Shown: in pieces, positions 37,182 to 48,979 of the stretch
How the letters are laid out: each line of letters begins with the position of its first letter
Position numbering within the stretch: the stretch's first letter is position 1
NCBI GenBank assembly: GCA_050084985.1
Contig: JBITNC010000002.1
Coordinates: 30,442,001 to 30,506,000 of the forward strand
Length of the DNA: 64,000 nucleotides
Direction of reading: 5' to 3'
Origin: Nageia nagi
Taxonomy: Eukaryota; Pinophyta
Notes under the pieces: model-generated
What the model saw: only the letters and a program-made list of their open reading frames with translations
What the model was told of the DNA's origin: nothing
Database searches by the model: none
Made by a program: the position numbers and the translations under genes

Positions 37182-37681
37182 TGTTGGAATGTATAATGCA
37201 TTATTGTAAAGGTTTTGTAATAATATTCTATGTAAATTCACTAATACTTAAGGGTATCATTAGATACCTTAAGTATTTAAGTGAATATGATAATGTAACT
37301 TGTTCTACACTCCATGTCATGAGCATGCCCCTTGGGTAAAAGGGAGTGCATGTCATGCCTCTATACATTGGGTAAAAGGGTGATCCAAATAGGGATTTTG
37401 GCCTATAAATAGAAGGCTATCTCTTTGTGATCATACACCAATTTGTAGAGTAAAGTTATGCTAGAAGATAGTGTTTAGGAGATGAGAATAGGAGGATTGT
37501 AAGAGTTCATATTTGTGAAAGAAGTGAGATCTAGCTAGTGGATGTACTTCTAGTTAGAGGAACCACTTTACATCTTGTGTTATGTTGTGAAATTCCTTTG
37601 TGAGTTATCTAGAAGTGAATTGTGAGCTTTCATGAGATCTTAGTTGTTTAGGATTGTTCATGTTATATTGCAATCCCTTCA
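37182..37681 (+). repeat. Solo LTR of the copia C/D subfamily
   Basis: It starts TGTTGGAATGTATAATG and ends GCAATCCCTTCA, 500 bp. It has the same TATA-like CCTATAAATAGAAGG (near 37,402) and GTGGATGTACTTCTAGTTAG block as the LTRs of D. No primer-binding site follows and no purine tract precedes, so it stands alone. Flanks AATAA and AATAT agree in four of five bases, a probable decayed target duplication. Confidence 0.82.
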
Positions 37682-37689
37682 AATATGAG

Positions 37690-38190
37690 GTGAAAACATT
37701 TTTTCATGATAATCAAAAAATAATTGACAAAACGATATAGTAAATTAGACATGATGGTTGTGAAATTTGATATGCCAATGTAAATAACAAGATGGAATGA
37801 CATATCAAATTGGACATTCAATTTAATTAAATTAGGTAAAATGAAAAAATAACTTGATCATGAGGGCGGAATAAATTTTATGTTTCATCGAATTAAATTG
37901 GACAACATGATATAGGAATTAAGTCATGATGAAGGAGAAAATTAGACAAGATAACATAGGAACTAAGGTGTAAAAACAAATTAAATTTGATGTGTCATCA
38001 AATTAAATTGGATGACATGGTAAAGGAACTAGGTCATGAAAATAGAGTAAATTAGATGGGATGATAAAGGAACTTGGTTGTAATAGTAGATAAAATTCAG
38101 GTGCCATCAAATTAAACTAGGCAGAGCAATAAAGTAAATAGGTGATGACAAGAGAGTAAATTCGACGTACCATTGAATTTGTAACAATCC
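37690..38190. repeat. Minisatellite with about 110-bp units and 50-bp half-units
   Basis: Units repeat the order CATCAAATTAAATTGGA, ACATGATAxAGGAATTAGGT, CATGAxxxAGAGTAAATTAGA. The clearest stretch is 37,880-38,180. Similar phrases occur at about 52,250-52,500 and 54,870-54,980. No gene is visible. Confidence 0.6.
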
Positions 38191-39478
38191 AATTTGAAAA
38201 GCTAGTTTAAAAACTTGTCTAACATTAATGATGGATGAAGATAAACCTAATTATAAGTGCATTTTGACATCTTTCATATCATGATCATATATGCATTTTA
38301 TATTTTCATTACAGTTTGCTTTATAGAGACTACATCATACTATTCGATAATATGGATTACTAATATTGTTTGATTAATTTGAATCAATAATGGACTTATG
38401 ATCATGTAGAGGTATTTTTCTAACAAAAATACAAGTATTATGTATATTATTCTTGAACATCTAATACATTTTGCTCATCAGTCAAAAAGAGGATGGAAGC
38501 TTTACAAATGAATTTGGTAATTCATCAATAGTACATACATGTTGGTATATTATTATGATTTATTTAAATTTAAATTATTTCATAAGCAGTAATTATAAAG
38601 TGATTTGATCAAGTCCTAATTAAAATTAGGCAAGCATAAAAATATGTATAATTTATTGGAATTTTCTAAACTTGTATAATTAAGAGGACAAGCCTTCATT
38701 ATATAAATATTATGAGATGATATATTTTTATAGTTGCAGTAATTATAAAAGAATATAAAAATATTCCATTTTTATCAAAATATTTCAAATGATTAAACAA
38801 GGAAGTATTATTATCATTTTCTAATATATATAAAAATATATTTTATAGTTTTGGTGGATAAGCATTTGAATAATTAAATGAGTAATTATTTTATTTGTTT
38901 CAAAATAGGAAATGGCGGCCTAGCATTTGAAATAAAATTTAAAAGTGAAATTTGATTTGATAAACATTTGTTTGGAGCACTGCCATATTGAAGATGTCTT
39001 TAACTTATTACATGAATTAGAGGCAAATTATTATTACAAACATTTTGGATATAGGAAAGAATGTTTGATGCTTCTCCATAGGCACCTAATGCATTAAATG
39101 AAAAGGTAGAAAATAGTATGTTTTGAAAAGAAGTATTGGACCTCTTTGATGAACATGTGGAGCTCCGAAGACGCATTCAAGACCGTGGTGATGATTTGCA
39201 ATGTAGCCATGTAGATCTTGTAAGAATCATTAGGATGAGGTGTTAAGAAGTTAAAATGCTAAGCATTCATGTAACTAACCTATCAAGAAAAATCTCAATT
39301 ATGTATAAGAAGGTTAAGTTGAAAGAAGGATTTTGTTGTTCAATCTAGAGCACATGGTAAGAACTCATCAAAATATTTTTAACATTATAGAAATCATGCA
39401 AGGTAAGAACTTTTGGTTATGTTTGTCATTGTATATACTGTGTTTTAACCATGGTTCCTTTAGTAAGCATTGAGTACG
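38191..39478. other. AT-rich stretch without a supported gene
   Basis: No domain-bearing frame is seen. The segment 39,130-39,240 is less AT-rich than its surroundings and open in two frames (one reads DEHVELRRRIQDRGDD), but it is too short to assign. Confidence 0.4.
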
Positions 39479-39967
39479 TGAAGGAATTAGATCTAGACTA
39501 ATCCTCAAGGTCTAAGACTAGGAAACTCAATCATTCAACATCTACAAGCTAATAACACCATTCACACAAGATAACACAAATATAATGTGGTTCCTCCCTC
39601 CTTGGGAGTACATCCACAACTAGTTCTCAATTCTCAATCTATGCACCTCTTACTACAATTCTCTTTCTCTCCTACACAAACTAGTAGAGTAATCTTACTC
39701 CAAAAACTTAGTTATTTTACAAGAGGAGAGGCCCTCTATTTATAGCATGAGAGCACCTCCCTAACCTCCCTTTAACCCAAGGGTAAGGTTAAGGTTACAA
39801 TAAATGTATCACCTAACTTTAACCTACCAACTAACCACATGGTAAGGTCAAAGTCTACATAATAAAGAATTCAATTAATCCCTTAAGGTATCTACATATC
39901 CTTTAAGTGATTAATTTAATTTACAAGGAGTTTAGATATTCACAATATTTCATTACAAATTCTAACA
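39479..39967 (-). repeat. Solo LTR of copia subfamily 2
   Basis: In minus orientation it starts TGTTAGAATTTGTAATG and ends TAGATCTAATTCCTTCA, 489 bp. It matches the 3' LTR of element B. The flanks GTACG (39,474-39,478) and GTATG (39,968-39,972) differ by one transition, a good target duplication. No internal sequence adjoins it, so it is a recombination product. Confidence 0.83.
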
Positions 39968-40682
39968 GTATGTATCTCACCTATGATATTTATTAGAAAC
40001 TTGTTTTATTGCTTATAGAGTTGTTGGGCCATATCTACTGTTTGCATACACTAAGGTAAAGTTTAGAATTGAATTGCTAAGTATAATAGAAGCACAAGTC
40101 TTATTTACTTATGTAAAATAAAAAAGTTAAGTGTTGCTACATTACAAAATAACTAGGATTTTGTATCAAGGCGTACATCAGAACCTAGTTTTTTTTTCCA
40201 AATTCATCTTCCCTTAAATCAATATCATCTTTGTCATTAAACAACATGATAGGTATTGCATCGATAATTGCATCAAAATTTGCATCATATAGTGTTAACC
40301 AATACATCATATTGAGTCAACCATTATGTCATAAATAGAGGCATTTTGAATCTAAATTTATGTTAGAAATAGAGTCACTTTGAGTTGAAATTTGCATCAG
40401 AAACATAATCACTTTGAGTGAGAATTTACATCAGAAGTATAGGCACTTTCAGTCAAATTTTGTGTTATAAATATGATGTTATTTTTTTATCCCATTTGAC
40501 TCCATATGATGTTATGTCTAATGCAAAATGATGTAATATGATGCAAATTCAACATAATTCATAAAAATAATATCAATTTATGTGACTTCTCTATGATTAC
40601 ACATATTACATACATGTCTATAAGGGAATTCATAACCACAAAATATAAGAGAAATTCACTTTTAAAGAGTCTTTGATGTATG

Positions 40683-41188
40683 TGTTATTGGAATGTATAA
40701 TTCATTATTGTAAAGGTTATGTAATAATCTTCTTTATAAGTTCACTAATACTTAAGGGTATCATTTGATACCTTAAGTATTTAAGTGAATATGATAATGT
40801 AACTTGTCCTACACTCCATGTCATAGGCATGCCCCTTGGGTAGAAGGATATGCATGTCATGCTTTTGTACATTAGATAAAAGGGTGATCCAAAGAGGGAT
40901 TTTAGCCTATAAATAGAAGGCTCCCTCTTTGTGATCATACACCAATTGTGGAGTAAAGTTATGCTAGAGGATAGTGCTTAGGAGTTGAGATTAGGAGATT
41001 TGTAAGAGATTCATGTTTGTGAATGAAGTGAGATCTAGTTAATAGATGTACTTGTAGTTGGAGGAACCACTTACATCTTATGTCACTTTGTGAGATTATC
41101 TTATTTGTGAGTTTGTTAGATGTGTATTATGAGCTTTCATGTGATCTTGGGAGTTTAGAGTTGTTCATGTTATAGTTCAATTCTCTCA
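40683..41188 (+). repeat. 5' LTR of copia element D
   Basis: It is 506 bp, starting TGTTATTGGAATGTATAA (three extra bases at the start compared with sister LTRs) and ending TTCAATTCTCTCA. TATA-like CCTATAAATAGAAGG is near 40,907. It is followed directly by TTTGGTATCAAAGCTCC, a clear primer-binding site for initiator tRNA-Met. Confidence 0.88.
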
Positions 41189-41205
41189 TTTGGTATCAAA
41201 GCTCC
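41189..41205 (+). other. Primer-binding site (initiator tRNA-Met) of element D
   Basis: TTTGGTATCAAAGCTCC begins at the first base after the LTR. It differs by one base from the usual TGGTATCAGAGC complement of plant initiator tRNA-Met used by copia elements. Confidence 0.85.
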
Positions 41206-41568
41206 TTGAAAACTCCTCTTTACATCCTTGGTCTAGACTCATTTTCAATTTGGAGGTCTTCGTTGTGAGGTAAAATCAAAGGAAGGTATAACCTCCTACA
41301 TACAATCTCCTTCATTTTTTTTACACATTTCACAAAGATTACTAACATATTTTGTATATGTGATAAATTTTCTTAAAAAGAGCAATATATTGTGAAGCAT
41401 TTTTTTTTACTTATACTAATATTTCTTATTGTTAGTTACAAGTTTAAAATTGCTTATTTTATTGCTATAATTTTACATATAATTGGGTTGGAGATTTAAA
41501 AAATAAAAATAATATCTTAAGAAGAGATATTTTATTTTCACTATCTTTATGAAGCTTTATATATATAT

Positions 41569-41595
41569 AACTTACTAAAAGAAATTGTCATATTT

Positions 41596-41640
<45 letters not shown>

Positions 41641-41775
41641 GGAGGAGGAGCATTTATTTGAAATATGACAATTTCTTTTAGTAAGTTTTTTTTGCATTCT
41701 GCAAAAAAATATATATATATAAAAGAAATTATCATATTTCAAATAAATGCTTCCCCTCCTTGTGTGTGTGTATAT
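41569..41775. repeat. Nested inverted repeats around CA/GT microsatellites
   Basis: A perfect 29-bp inverted pair (41,569-41,597 and 41,659-41,687) encloses about 18 CA units (41,603-41,639). The middle arm (41,641-41,679) is inverted again, almost exactly, at 41,721-41,759, which is followed by a GT run. The three arms could form two alternative hairpins. Confidence 0.85.
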
Positions 41776-42850
41776 ATATATTCTGCTTAATATATATATA
41801 TATATATAGATAAATATGAAAGGACTTTGTATAAAATGTTGTATTTTTTTTTACAAATTCATGTTTTAAGGCCTAAACCCTCCTCTTTAGTATCCTACAC
41901 AAGTCTCTAAAGGAGGTCTGAAAGGGAGCTAGCAGCCCAATCCATAGTTGACCTACTGACCATGCCACTCATGCTTCTTTTGCCACCCACGCTACTCCTC
42001 ACAGTTCTCTTAATGTTGTAACTCCCCCCACAGCTCCCTCCGTCCATCTCCCACCACATTGTGCCTCATGCCCCTCTATCACTAGATCCTCTCGTTATCT
42101 AGTTGGCCTACGCATGGCCACTTTCACCATGCAACTAGTCCTTCCTCCTTTGCTTGACCCTAGTCCCTTGTTGACTCTGTTATACACCACAAACTAATGC
42201 TTGATCAGAAAGGATCATGTAAAAGGCTCTATGATAAACATACTTTAGGGCCATTGCCTCCTCTATTGGTGACTCCTGCCTACTTTCCTCTCCTCTTGAG
42301 CTTTGTGCAGCTACTCTTGACTCCCTCTTCCCATCTACTCCACTTAGGGCATTTATTTTTTTTTTGGAATTGCTTGCAAACCACTTTTTTTAATTTAATG
42401 CATCCAGTACCATTAATTCATTTTGCAACGTATACTCCATTTTTTGCTCTTATCCATCATGAAGTACATTTAAACTTCCTTTTGAGTGTGTAGATGGCCA
42501 AAACTACATTAATGTTAAAGTATATTTTAATCATTACTCCTAAAATAGAGATTTTATTTGCCTAAGTTTTTAATTTACCTAAGTAAATTACTAGTTTAAT
42601 TTTTAAATGGAATGCTACTTTAATTTAGCTATGCTACTCTTTAAGTAAAAAGGGGAAATATTTTACTTAAAATATTAATACATACTTATAATTTTTTTAG
42701 CATGCAAATAATTTTAAGGATAAATTATTTAGTATTCTACTTTTAGGGATAAATCTTTGAGTAAAAAGAGGGGGAATTTGTATAAATTTTTTACTTAATT
42801 TTTTTATCTAGTATGCATACTAAATTTTTACTTTAAAGTTAAAGAGTTAT

Positions 42851-43057
42851 ATGCTTATACTTAGTACTTAAAATTTAAGTTAAATGCATTCTTAATACTT
42901 ATTTGTTAAGTTAATAAATGCATACTTAATACTTAATTTTTAAGCTAATAATGCATTTTTTAGAACTTAATTTTTTAATTTAATGATGCATGCTTAGGAC
43001 TTAGATTTTCTAAGTTGATGATGCATGCTTATTACTTAAAATCTTAAGTTATGATGC
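42851..43057 (+). repeat. Leader tandem repeat of copy D
   Basis: Six diverged units of about 33-37 bp each start ATGCAT or ATGCTT, continue CTTAxxACTTA and end TTTTTAAGxTAATA-like. It corresponds to the block at 33,285-33,500 in copy C. Confidence 0.7.
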
Positions 43058-43918
43058 AATTTACTTCCTTATAAAAAAAGAGGACTTGTGCAAATTTAGG
43101 AATGATGTAAAAGATGTCCTTTAGGGGTTGGTAAACAAAACCCATTAGACACTTAGGTTTCAAATTTTTGAATGGATGATATTTTACTTATGCTCTTTTA
43201 CATCATGTTTCACACTTTGATTTGTTTGCTTATGCAAACAAAAATGCAAATATTCATATGAGCAACCCCCTAAAATGAACACATTCATACGTACATTTCA
43301 CAACATGACTTATTTGGAGAGCCATGAGGTGAGGATAGGAGGACTAGAGCCTTTAAGTCCAATGATATAAATGGTGAAAAGTTTGTACTTCTCAATTACC
43401 CCTAAGTCCTCTATTGGTATGGACATAACTCCAATAGGTGGACAGGCATGTGTGTAATGATACCACATGTCAGCACATCCATTTAGGGATTATCTTGATA
43501 ACCTAGGGGGACAACATGAAACCTAATCAAGATTAATAATTTGGCTAATACAATAAATATTATAACCTTAGAAAATAGTAGGTACTTCTCTTTATGAGAA
43601 AGTATAATACTGACCAAGATGAACTGGTTGAGGATTGGTAGTACTTGAGCTCCTCTTGTGTGGGCATCCAAGTGAAGGCCTAATTTTAGATAAGAAAATA
43701 AGCCTCAACAATGTCACTCCACATCTACGATTCTTGAGATGAAAAATGTATTTGAGTACATGGATTATTATTTGAGTTATGAAACATTTGCACTTGTGAA
43801 TCAAATCAAGCATGTCTCTAATGTTAAATTTAACATGTATTATTTACATGGTTAAAATTTAATACATAATGTTATTTTTTGAATCACATGCTTATTATTT
43901 CACATTCTTATGTAGCAA

Positions 43919-44803
43919 ATGGGAGACTCATTTTTACCCAAACATATTCTTGATGGTTCCAACTTTGAGATTTGAGAACCACGGATGAGAGCTGAATTAC
44001 AGGTAAGAAAGATTTGGTAAATAGCGAATGAGAATCTTGTACCTCTTACAAATGAGAAGCCACTAGAGGCTTACAACATAAAGAATGAGTTGGCAACCTC
44101 CATGACTTATTATGCAGTTTTAGATGATGTGCTCCTGATGATTTTCTCTTCAACTTCAATAAAGGAAGCTTGGGATAAGCTTAGGCAAATCTACCTTGGT
44201 TTAAATTTTTTAAGAAGGTTTACCATTCTCCAAAAGTTGCTTCAATCTCATTAAGGGGAAGATGAAAATGTTTCTACCTACTTGAATAAAATCATTTATC
44301 TAAGGACCCAACTTATTGCTTGTGAGTGCAAATAGATCAATGATGAGTTCATGGTCTTCATCATTCTTCAAAGCCTTTTTTCAAAGTTTGAAAACTTTGT
44401 AACGGTTATGGAAATAAGGCTTGATAATGAAGAAGAAGTCTTCTCCCTTAAGAACCTTTCTAAGCATATTTTGAAGCATGAGAAAAACCTTAATAATAAG
44501 GTATTGATTTCTTCTCCTAAGGATAATAATGTTGCTCTTAGAGCAACCAAAACTCTTTTCAAGAAGAAGTTCAACCATCAAAAGAAATCTTATCCTTCTT
44601 CCTTCAAAAGTTTTGAGAAAAAAGGCATTGGCAACAACCACAACAACAACCAATTCAAGCAAAAAGATGGAAAAGGCAAAGAATACAATTCATATCCTAA
44701 AGAAAAGGTTGATGGTAATTGTAACTATTATGGCATCCAAGGTTACAAAGAAGGTGATTGCTATAAAAAGAAAAGAGAAAAAAAAAAGGCAATGGAAATG
44801 TAA
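43919..44803 (+). pseudogene. gag of copia element D
   Basis: ATG at 43,919 opens MGDSFLPKHILDGSNFEI and is stopped by TGA at codon 19 (43,973-43,975). Gag similarity continues through KPLEAYNIKNELATSM, LDDVLLMIFSSTSIKEAWDK and FKSFEKKG to the zinc-knuckle position near 44,715, which reads CNYYGIQGYKEGDC. Both the second Cys and the His are Tyr, so zinc binding is lost. The longest open piece, 44,351-44,803, is the C-terminal half. Confidence 0.75.
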
Positions 44804-44879
44804 ATAACTACAAAGAAAAAGAGAATATTCAAGTTGGTTTTGGTATGGTGCTCTACTCCTTGTCTCACTATTTTTCATC

Positions 44880-47795
44880 TTATTAGATTCTTGATTCTAG
44901 TTGCACTAATCACCTATGCTTTGAAAAGGATAAGTTTGAAAACTTTCATAATTATGAAAAAGATTTGATTGTGATAGGTGATAACTCTACTCTTAAAGTC
45001 CAAGTAATTGAAAGTGTGTTGATTCATGAGAAGGTTCTTGATAATATGCTTTATGTTCTTAAGCTTAAGATGAATATTTTCTCTATTATCCAAGTTACTT
45101 AAAAAAGGTACTCTTTTGAGTTCAACTCTCAATCATGGTGCATTAAGAAAGGACTTGCTACTTTGGTTAAAAGATCTATGAAAGATAACCTTTACATTAT
45201 ATATCAAGTTCCATTAAATATATATCTTAATACAAATGTGTGTTCAAGAGGAAATCTTTGGCACCAACATTTAGGGCACCTTAACCAAAAGAGTCTTCAA
45301 GTCATGAAAGACCAAGAACTTGTGAAAAGTTTGCCTTCAATTTCTCTTTCGAATGGTCTATGCGAGGAGTGCATTCTTGGCAAGATACATAGATAAAAGT
45401 TTGAAAAAGATAAGGTAATAAGAGCATCTCAACCTCTTCAACTTATGCATTCAAATTTGATGGGTTTGTTTCAAAGTAAGTCGCTTATAGGAGCATCTTA
45501 CATATTAACCTTCGTTGATGACTTTAGTAAGATGACCTTTGGGTATCTACTTGAGCACAAAGATCAAACGTTTGAGAGTTTTAATGTTTTTAAGGCCTTT
45601 ATTGAGAATAAAACCAACCTTAAAATCAAAATGATGAGATCAAATAATGAGGGATAATATAGCAGTAATGAGTTCAATGATTATTATGCTAAGTATGGGA
45701 TCAAGAGGTAGTTTATGATTCCTTACACTCCTTAGCAAAATAATGTTGTTGAAAGGAAAAACAAAATAATTATGGAGATGGCTAGATTCTTGCTGGGTAA
45801 TCTTCTTAGTTTCTTATGAGGTGAAGCTGTGAGCATTGCTATTTACACCTTGAATAGGTGTCCCATAAAAATTATTCAGGGTAAAACTCCTTTTGAAGCA
45901 TAGTCAGAAAGAAAACCTAACATTTCACACCTTACGATGTTTGGTTGTGAAGCATTATCTTACATTATTTCTGAGAAATAGAGAAAAATTGGATAAAAAA
46001 ACTAAAAAATGCATCTTTGTGAGTTATGACAGTTAGCATAGAGGTTATAGGCTCTACTCTCCATCCTACAAAGCTATGTTTATTTTAAGGAATGTAAAAT
46101 TCAAGTAACTTCCTAAAGAATCTACTTCTAAAGAGGATGTTGATGATCCAAAGGATTCTTCAATTGCACCTAGCTAGTTAGATATTGATGTAGACAAGTC
46201 ACCTTAGGACCAAAATTCTTCAACATAAAACATAACAAGGAGCATGACCTTAAACAAATCCTTATTTACCAAGATTGAAAAAAAGCATGAGCCCTCATCC
46301 TTCAAAGAAGCTTCAAAGCATGAGTGTTGGATGGAAGCCATGAAAGAGGAGTATGAGACACTTATACAAATAAAACTTGGGACTTGGTTCCTTATCCTAA
46401 TGAGAAGAATGTGATTAGCAATAAATGGATCTATAAGGTCAAGTTCAATTCAGTTGGAGATATTGAGAAATACAGTGTAGATTATGAAGAAACCTTTGCT
46501 TTTATGGTAAAGATGCCTACTATGAGAATTATCCTTACTCTTTCTGTAGCTTAAGGATGGAAAGTTTTTCAACTTGACGTTAAGAGTGCATTTCTCAATG
46601 GTGACTTAGATGTAGGAATCTTCATGAATCAACCAAAAGGGTTTATTATGGAAGGCAAAGAATCCTTTATGTGCAAGCTAAAAAATCTTTATATGGACTT
46701 AAGTAAGCATCTAAAGCCTGGTATAGGAAGATTTTAGGGTATTTTATAGACATTAGTTTCTCTAAGTATTTTTTTGACTTCGATCTCTATGTGCTTAATC
46801 AAGGAAAAGACGTGGTCTTGATTCTCCTTTATGTGGATAATCTTTTAATTACTAGAAATAATGATGAAATCATTTAAGAGTACATATCCAAACTTAAGGA
46901 AACATTTTAAATGATTGATCTTGGTCTTTTGCACTACTATCTTGGAATGTAAGTGTATCAATACAAGGATTGTACTTATCTCAATCAATCTAAGTATATA
47001 TCAGACATCTTGTAGAAGTTTGGAATGGAGGAGTGTAGATATGCTATGATCCCATTCTCTTCTAGAATCACTATTTCTCTGACCTCTAACTTTCACTTAG
47101 CTAATGCTACAATTTACATGCAATTAATTGGTAGTCTTTTGTATTTGACTATATCAAGGCCAGATATTACCTTTGCAGTGAATCTAATGGCATGATTCAT
47201 GCAAAAACCATATGTTAAGCACCTCAATGTTGTTAAGCAAATCTTGAGGTATGTTGCAGGGACTAAGGATCTTACTATCAAGTATTCTAAGTTGTCCTTG
47301 CTTGTTGTCTTTGGATTCTCAAATTCTAACTATGGGGGAGATAGAGATGATAGGAATTCAACCTTTGCATATGTGTTTAGCATTGGTTCAGGTGCTATCT
47401 CTTAGGCTTCTAAGAAGTACTCTACTATTTCTCTTTCCACCATAGAAGCTGAATACTATGCCATGTCTATTGCAGCTTAGGAAGCCATTTAGCTAAGGAA
47501 TCTTTTGAAAGAAATAAGGTATGAGCAAGATGGCTCATCTTTAATTTTTTTAGACAATCAGTCAACTATTTCTTTGGCTAAGAATCTTATGTTCCATCAA
47601 AGAATAAAACATGTGGAAATTCATGCCCATGTTATCAGGGAGAAGGTTCTTAATGGCATCATACATCTGGAATATTGTCCATCAACCTTGAACTCCACTA
47701 ATTTGTTCACCAATCCCCTCCCAAAATCTTAGTTTTGTAAGCTTAGAGATACTATCAAGTTGGTAAAGTTACCCTCAAGAGGGAGTGAAGTTTGA
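44880..47795 (+). pseudogene. pol of copia element D
   Basis: Protease, GAG-pre-integrase, integrase, reverse transcriptase and RNase H appear in this order in several frames. The integrase segment FVDDFSKMTFGYLLEHKDQT (near 45,520) and the following NNEG in place of DNGG show the damaged DDE core. An in-frame TAG sits in PYTP-QN near 45,733. RT carries QLDVKSAFLNGDLDV near 46,570 and LLYVDNLL near 46,830. The last open piece (47,505-47,729) is RNase H with its C-terminal tail. The pol ends near 47,790 just before a 690-bp 3' untranslated part. Confidence 0.8.
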
Positions 47796-48475
47796 ATTCA
47801 TGTTTGTGATGACAACTTCACCTCTAGGAGGATTTTGTGTTGTATAGTGTTGATTTTGTTGTACACCTTCGTGGTAAGTTCTCTCTACGTGAGAAACTTG
47901 TACAAAAATTTTTAAAGCAAAAAGATTGACCAATCTAGCACTATTTGGTTATCCATTTGTGAGAAACTCTTATGCATCTTTTGGCACTATTCAGTTATCC
48001 ATGAAGAACTCCTATGTGCATGCTCTTTTTTGTAAATCAACACATGTTTTATATACAATAGGTGACTATGAGTTTTTTGGCATGGCATCTTCATGATGAC
48101 TTATAGTGCACCATTGATAAATTCATGATGGCATTTGTGTGATTCATCTATTCTTGTTGATATGAATATGTTCCATCTAACTAATCTTGTTATTTGAGCT
48201 GCTTATGACTTGCAGGTTCCTTTGAGATTGCAAGTTACTTACCTCAGGTATGCAAGCTCTTAGAGACTCTTCATGACTTCCAGTTGGATGACTACTTCAT
48301 GTACATTAAAACTAATTATGGTTAATAATTATATTTGGCAAAGTAATGAATCTCAAACTAGATCTTTCTTACTTCACAAATATGTAAAAAGTTCTCATCT
48401 TCGTTGTATCTATTTGGGAGAAACTCTTTTTCTTCTCTCTTATTTGCTCTATCCCAATATTGCATTAAGGGGGAG

Positions 48476-48979
48476 TGTTGAAATGTATAATGCATTATTG
48501 TAAAGGTTATGTAATAATATTTTATATAAGTTCACTAATACTTAAGGGTATCATTTGACACCTTAAGTATTTAAATGAATATGATAATTTAATTTGTCCT
48601 ACACTCCATGTCATGAGCATGCCCTTTGGGTAAAAGGACATGTATGTTATGCTTTTGTACATTGTATAAAAGGGTGATCCAAAGATGGATTTTGACCTAT
48701 AAATAGAAGGTTCCCTCTTTGTAATCATACACCAAGTGTGAAATAAAGTTATGCTATAGGATAGTGCTTAGGAGTTGAGATTATGAAGATTGTAAGAGAG
48801 TTGCATTTGTAATTGAAGTAAAGATCTAGTTAGTGGATGTACTCCTAGTTGGAGGAACCACTTACATCTTGTGTCATTTTATGAGATTGTCTTATTTGTG
48901 AGTTTGTTAGATGTGTATTGTGAGCTTTCATGTGATCTTGGGAGTTTAATGTTGTTCATGTTATAGTTCAATTCTCTCA
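48476..48979 (+). repeat. 3' LTR of copia element D
   Basis: It is 504 bp, TGTTGAAATGTATAATG to GTTCAATTCTCTCA, preceded directly by the purine tract AAGGGGGAG. It is clearly homologous to 40,683-41,188 with scattered substitutions, so the insertion is not recent. Confidence 0.88.

Larger units (their letters stand above)
41189..43918 (+). other. Long leader of copia element D
   Basis: These 2.7 kb lie between primer-binding site and gag ATG. They hold a CA microsatellite with nested inverted repeats (41,569-41,775), a pyrimidine-rich part (about 41,930-42,320) and a tandem repeat (42,851-43,057). A 43,060-43,600 part is closely matched in the leader of copy C. The open frame at 42,197-42,493 has low complexity and no counterpart in C, so it is not called a gene. 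Confidence 0.6.
40683..48979 (+). mobile_element. Full-length Ty1/copia element D with target duplication
   Basis: This 8.3-kb element is flanked by TGTAT (40,677-40,681; one extra G follows) and TGTAT (48,980-48,984). Order: 5' LTR, tRNA-iMet primer-binding site (41,189), leader of 2.7 kb, gag (ATG 43,919), protease (ILDSSCTNH near 44,895), GAG-pre-integrase (HLGHLNQKSLQVMKDQ near 45,275), integrase (about 45,430-45,800), reverse transcriptase with YVDN in place of YVDD near 46,830, RNase H (SLAKNLMFHQRIKHVEI near 47,590), purine tract and 3' LTR. Stops and frameshifts are frequent and there is no intact ORF. Confidence 0.9.

Noticed and set aside
39130-39240. Possible short exon with mixed codon composition
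   Set aside because: Open in two frames over about 110 bp only, with no splice context or motif.
42197-42493. 98-residue frame in the leader of copia D, considered as an extra ORF
   Set aside because: No equivalent open frame at the same place in copy C, and composition is pyrimidine-driven (Leu, Pro, Phe, His).
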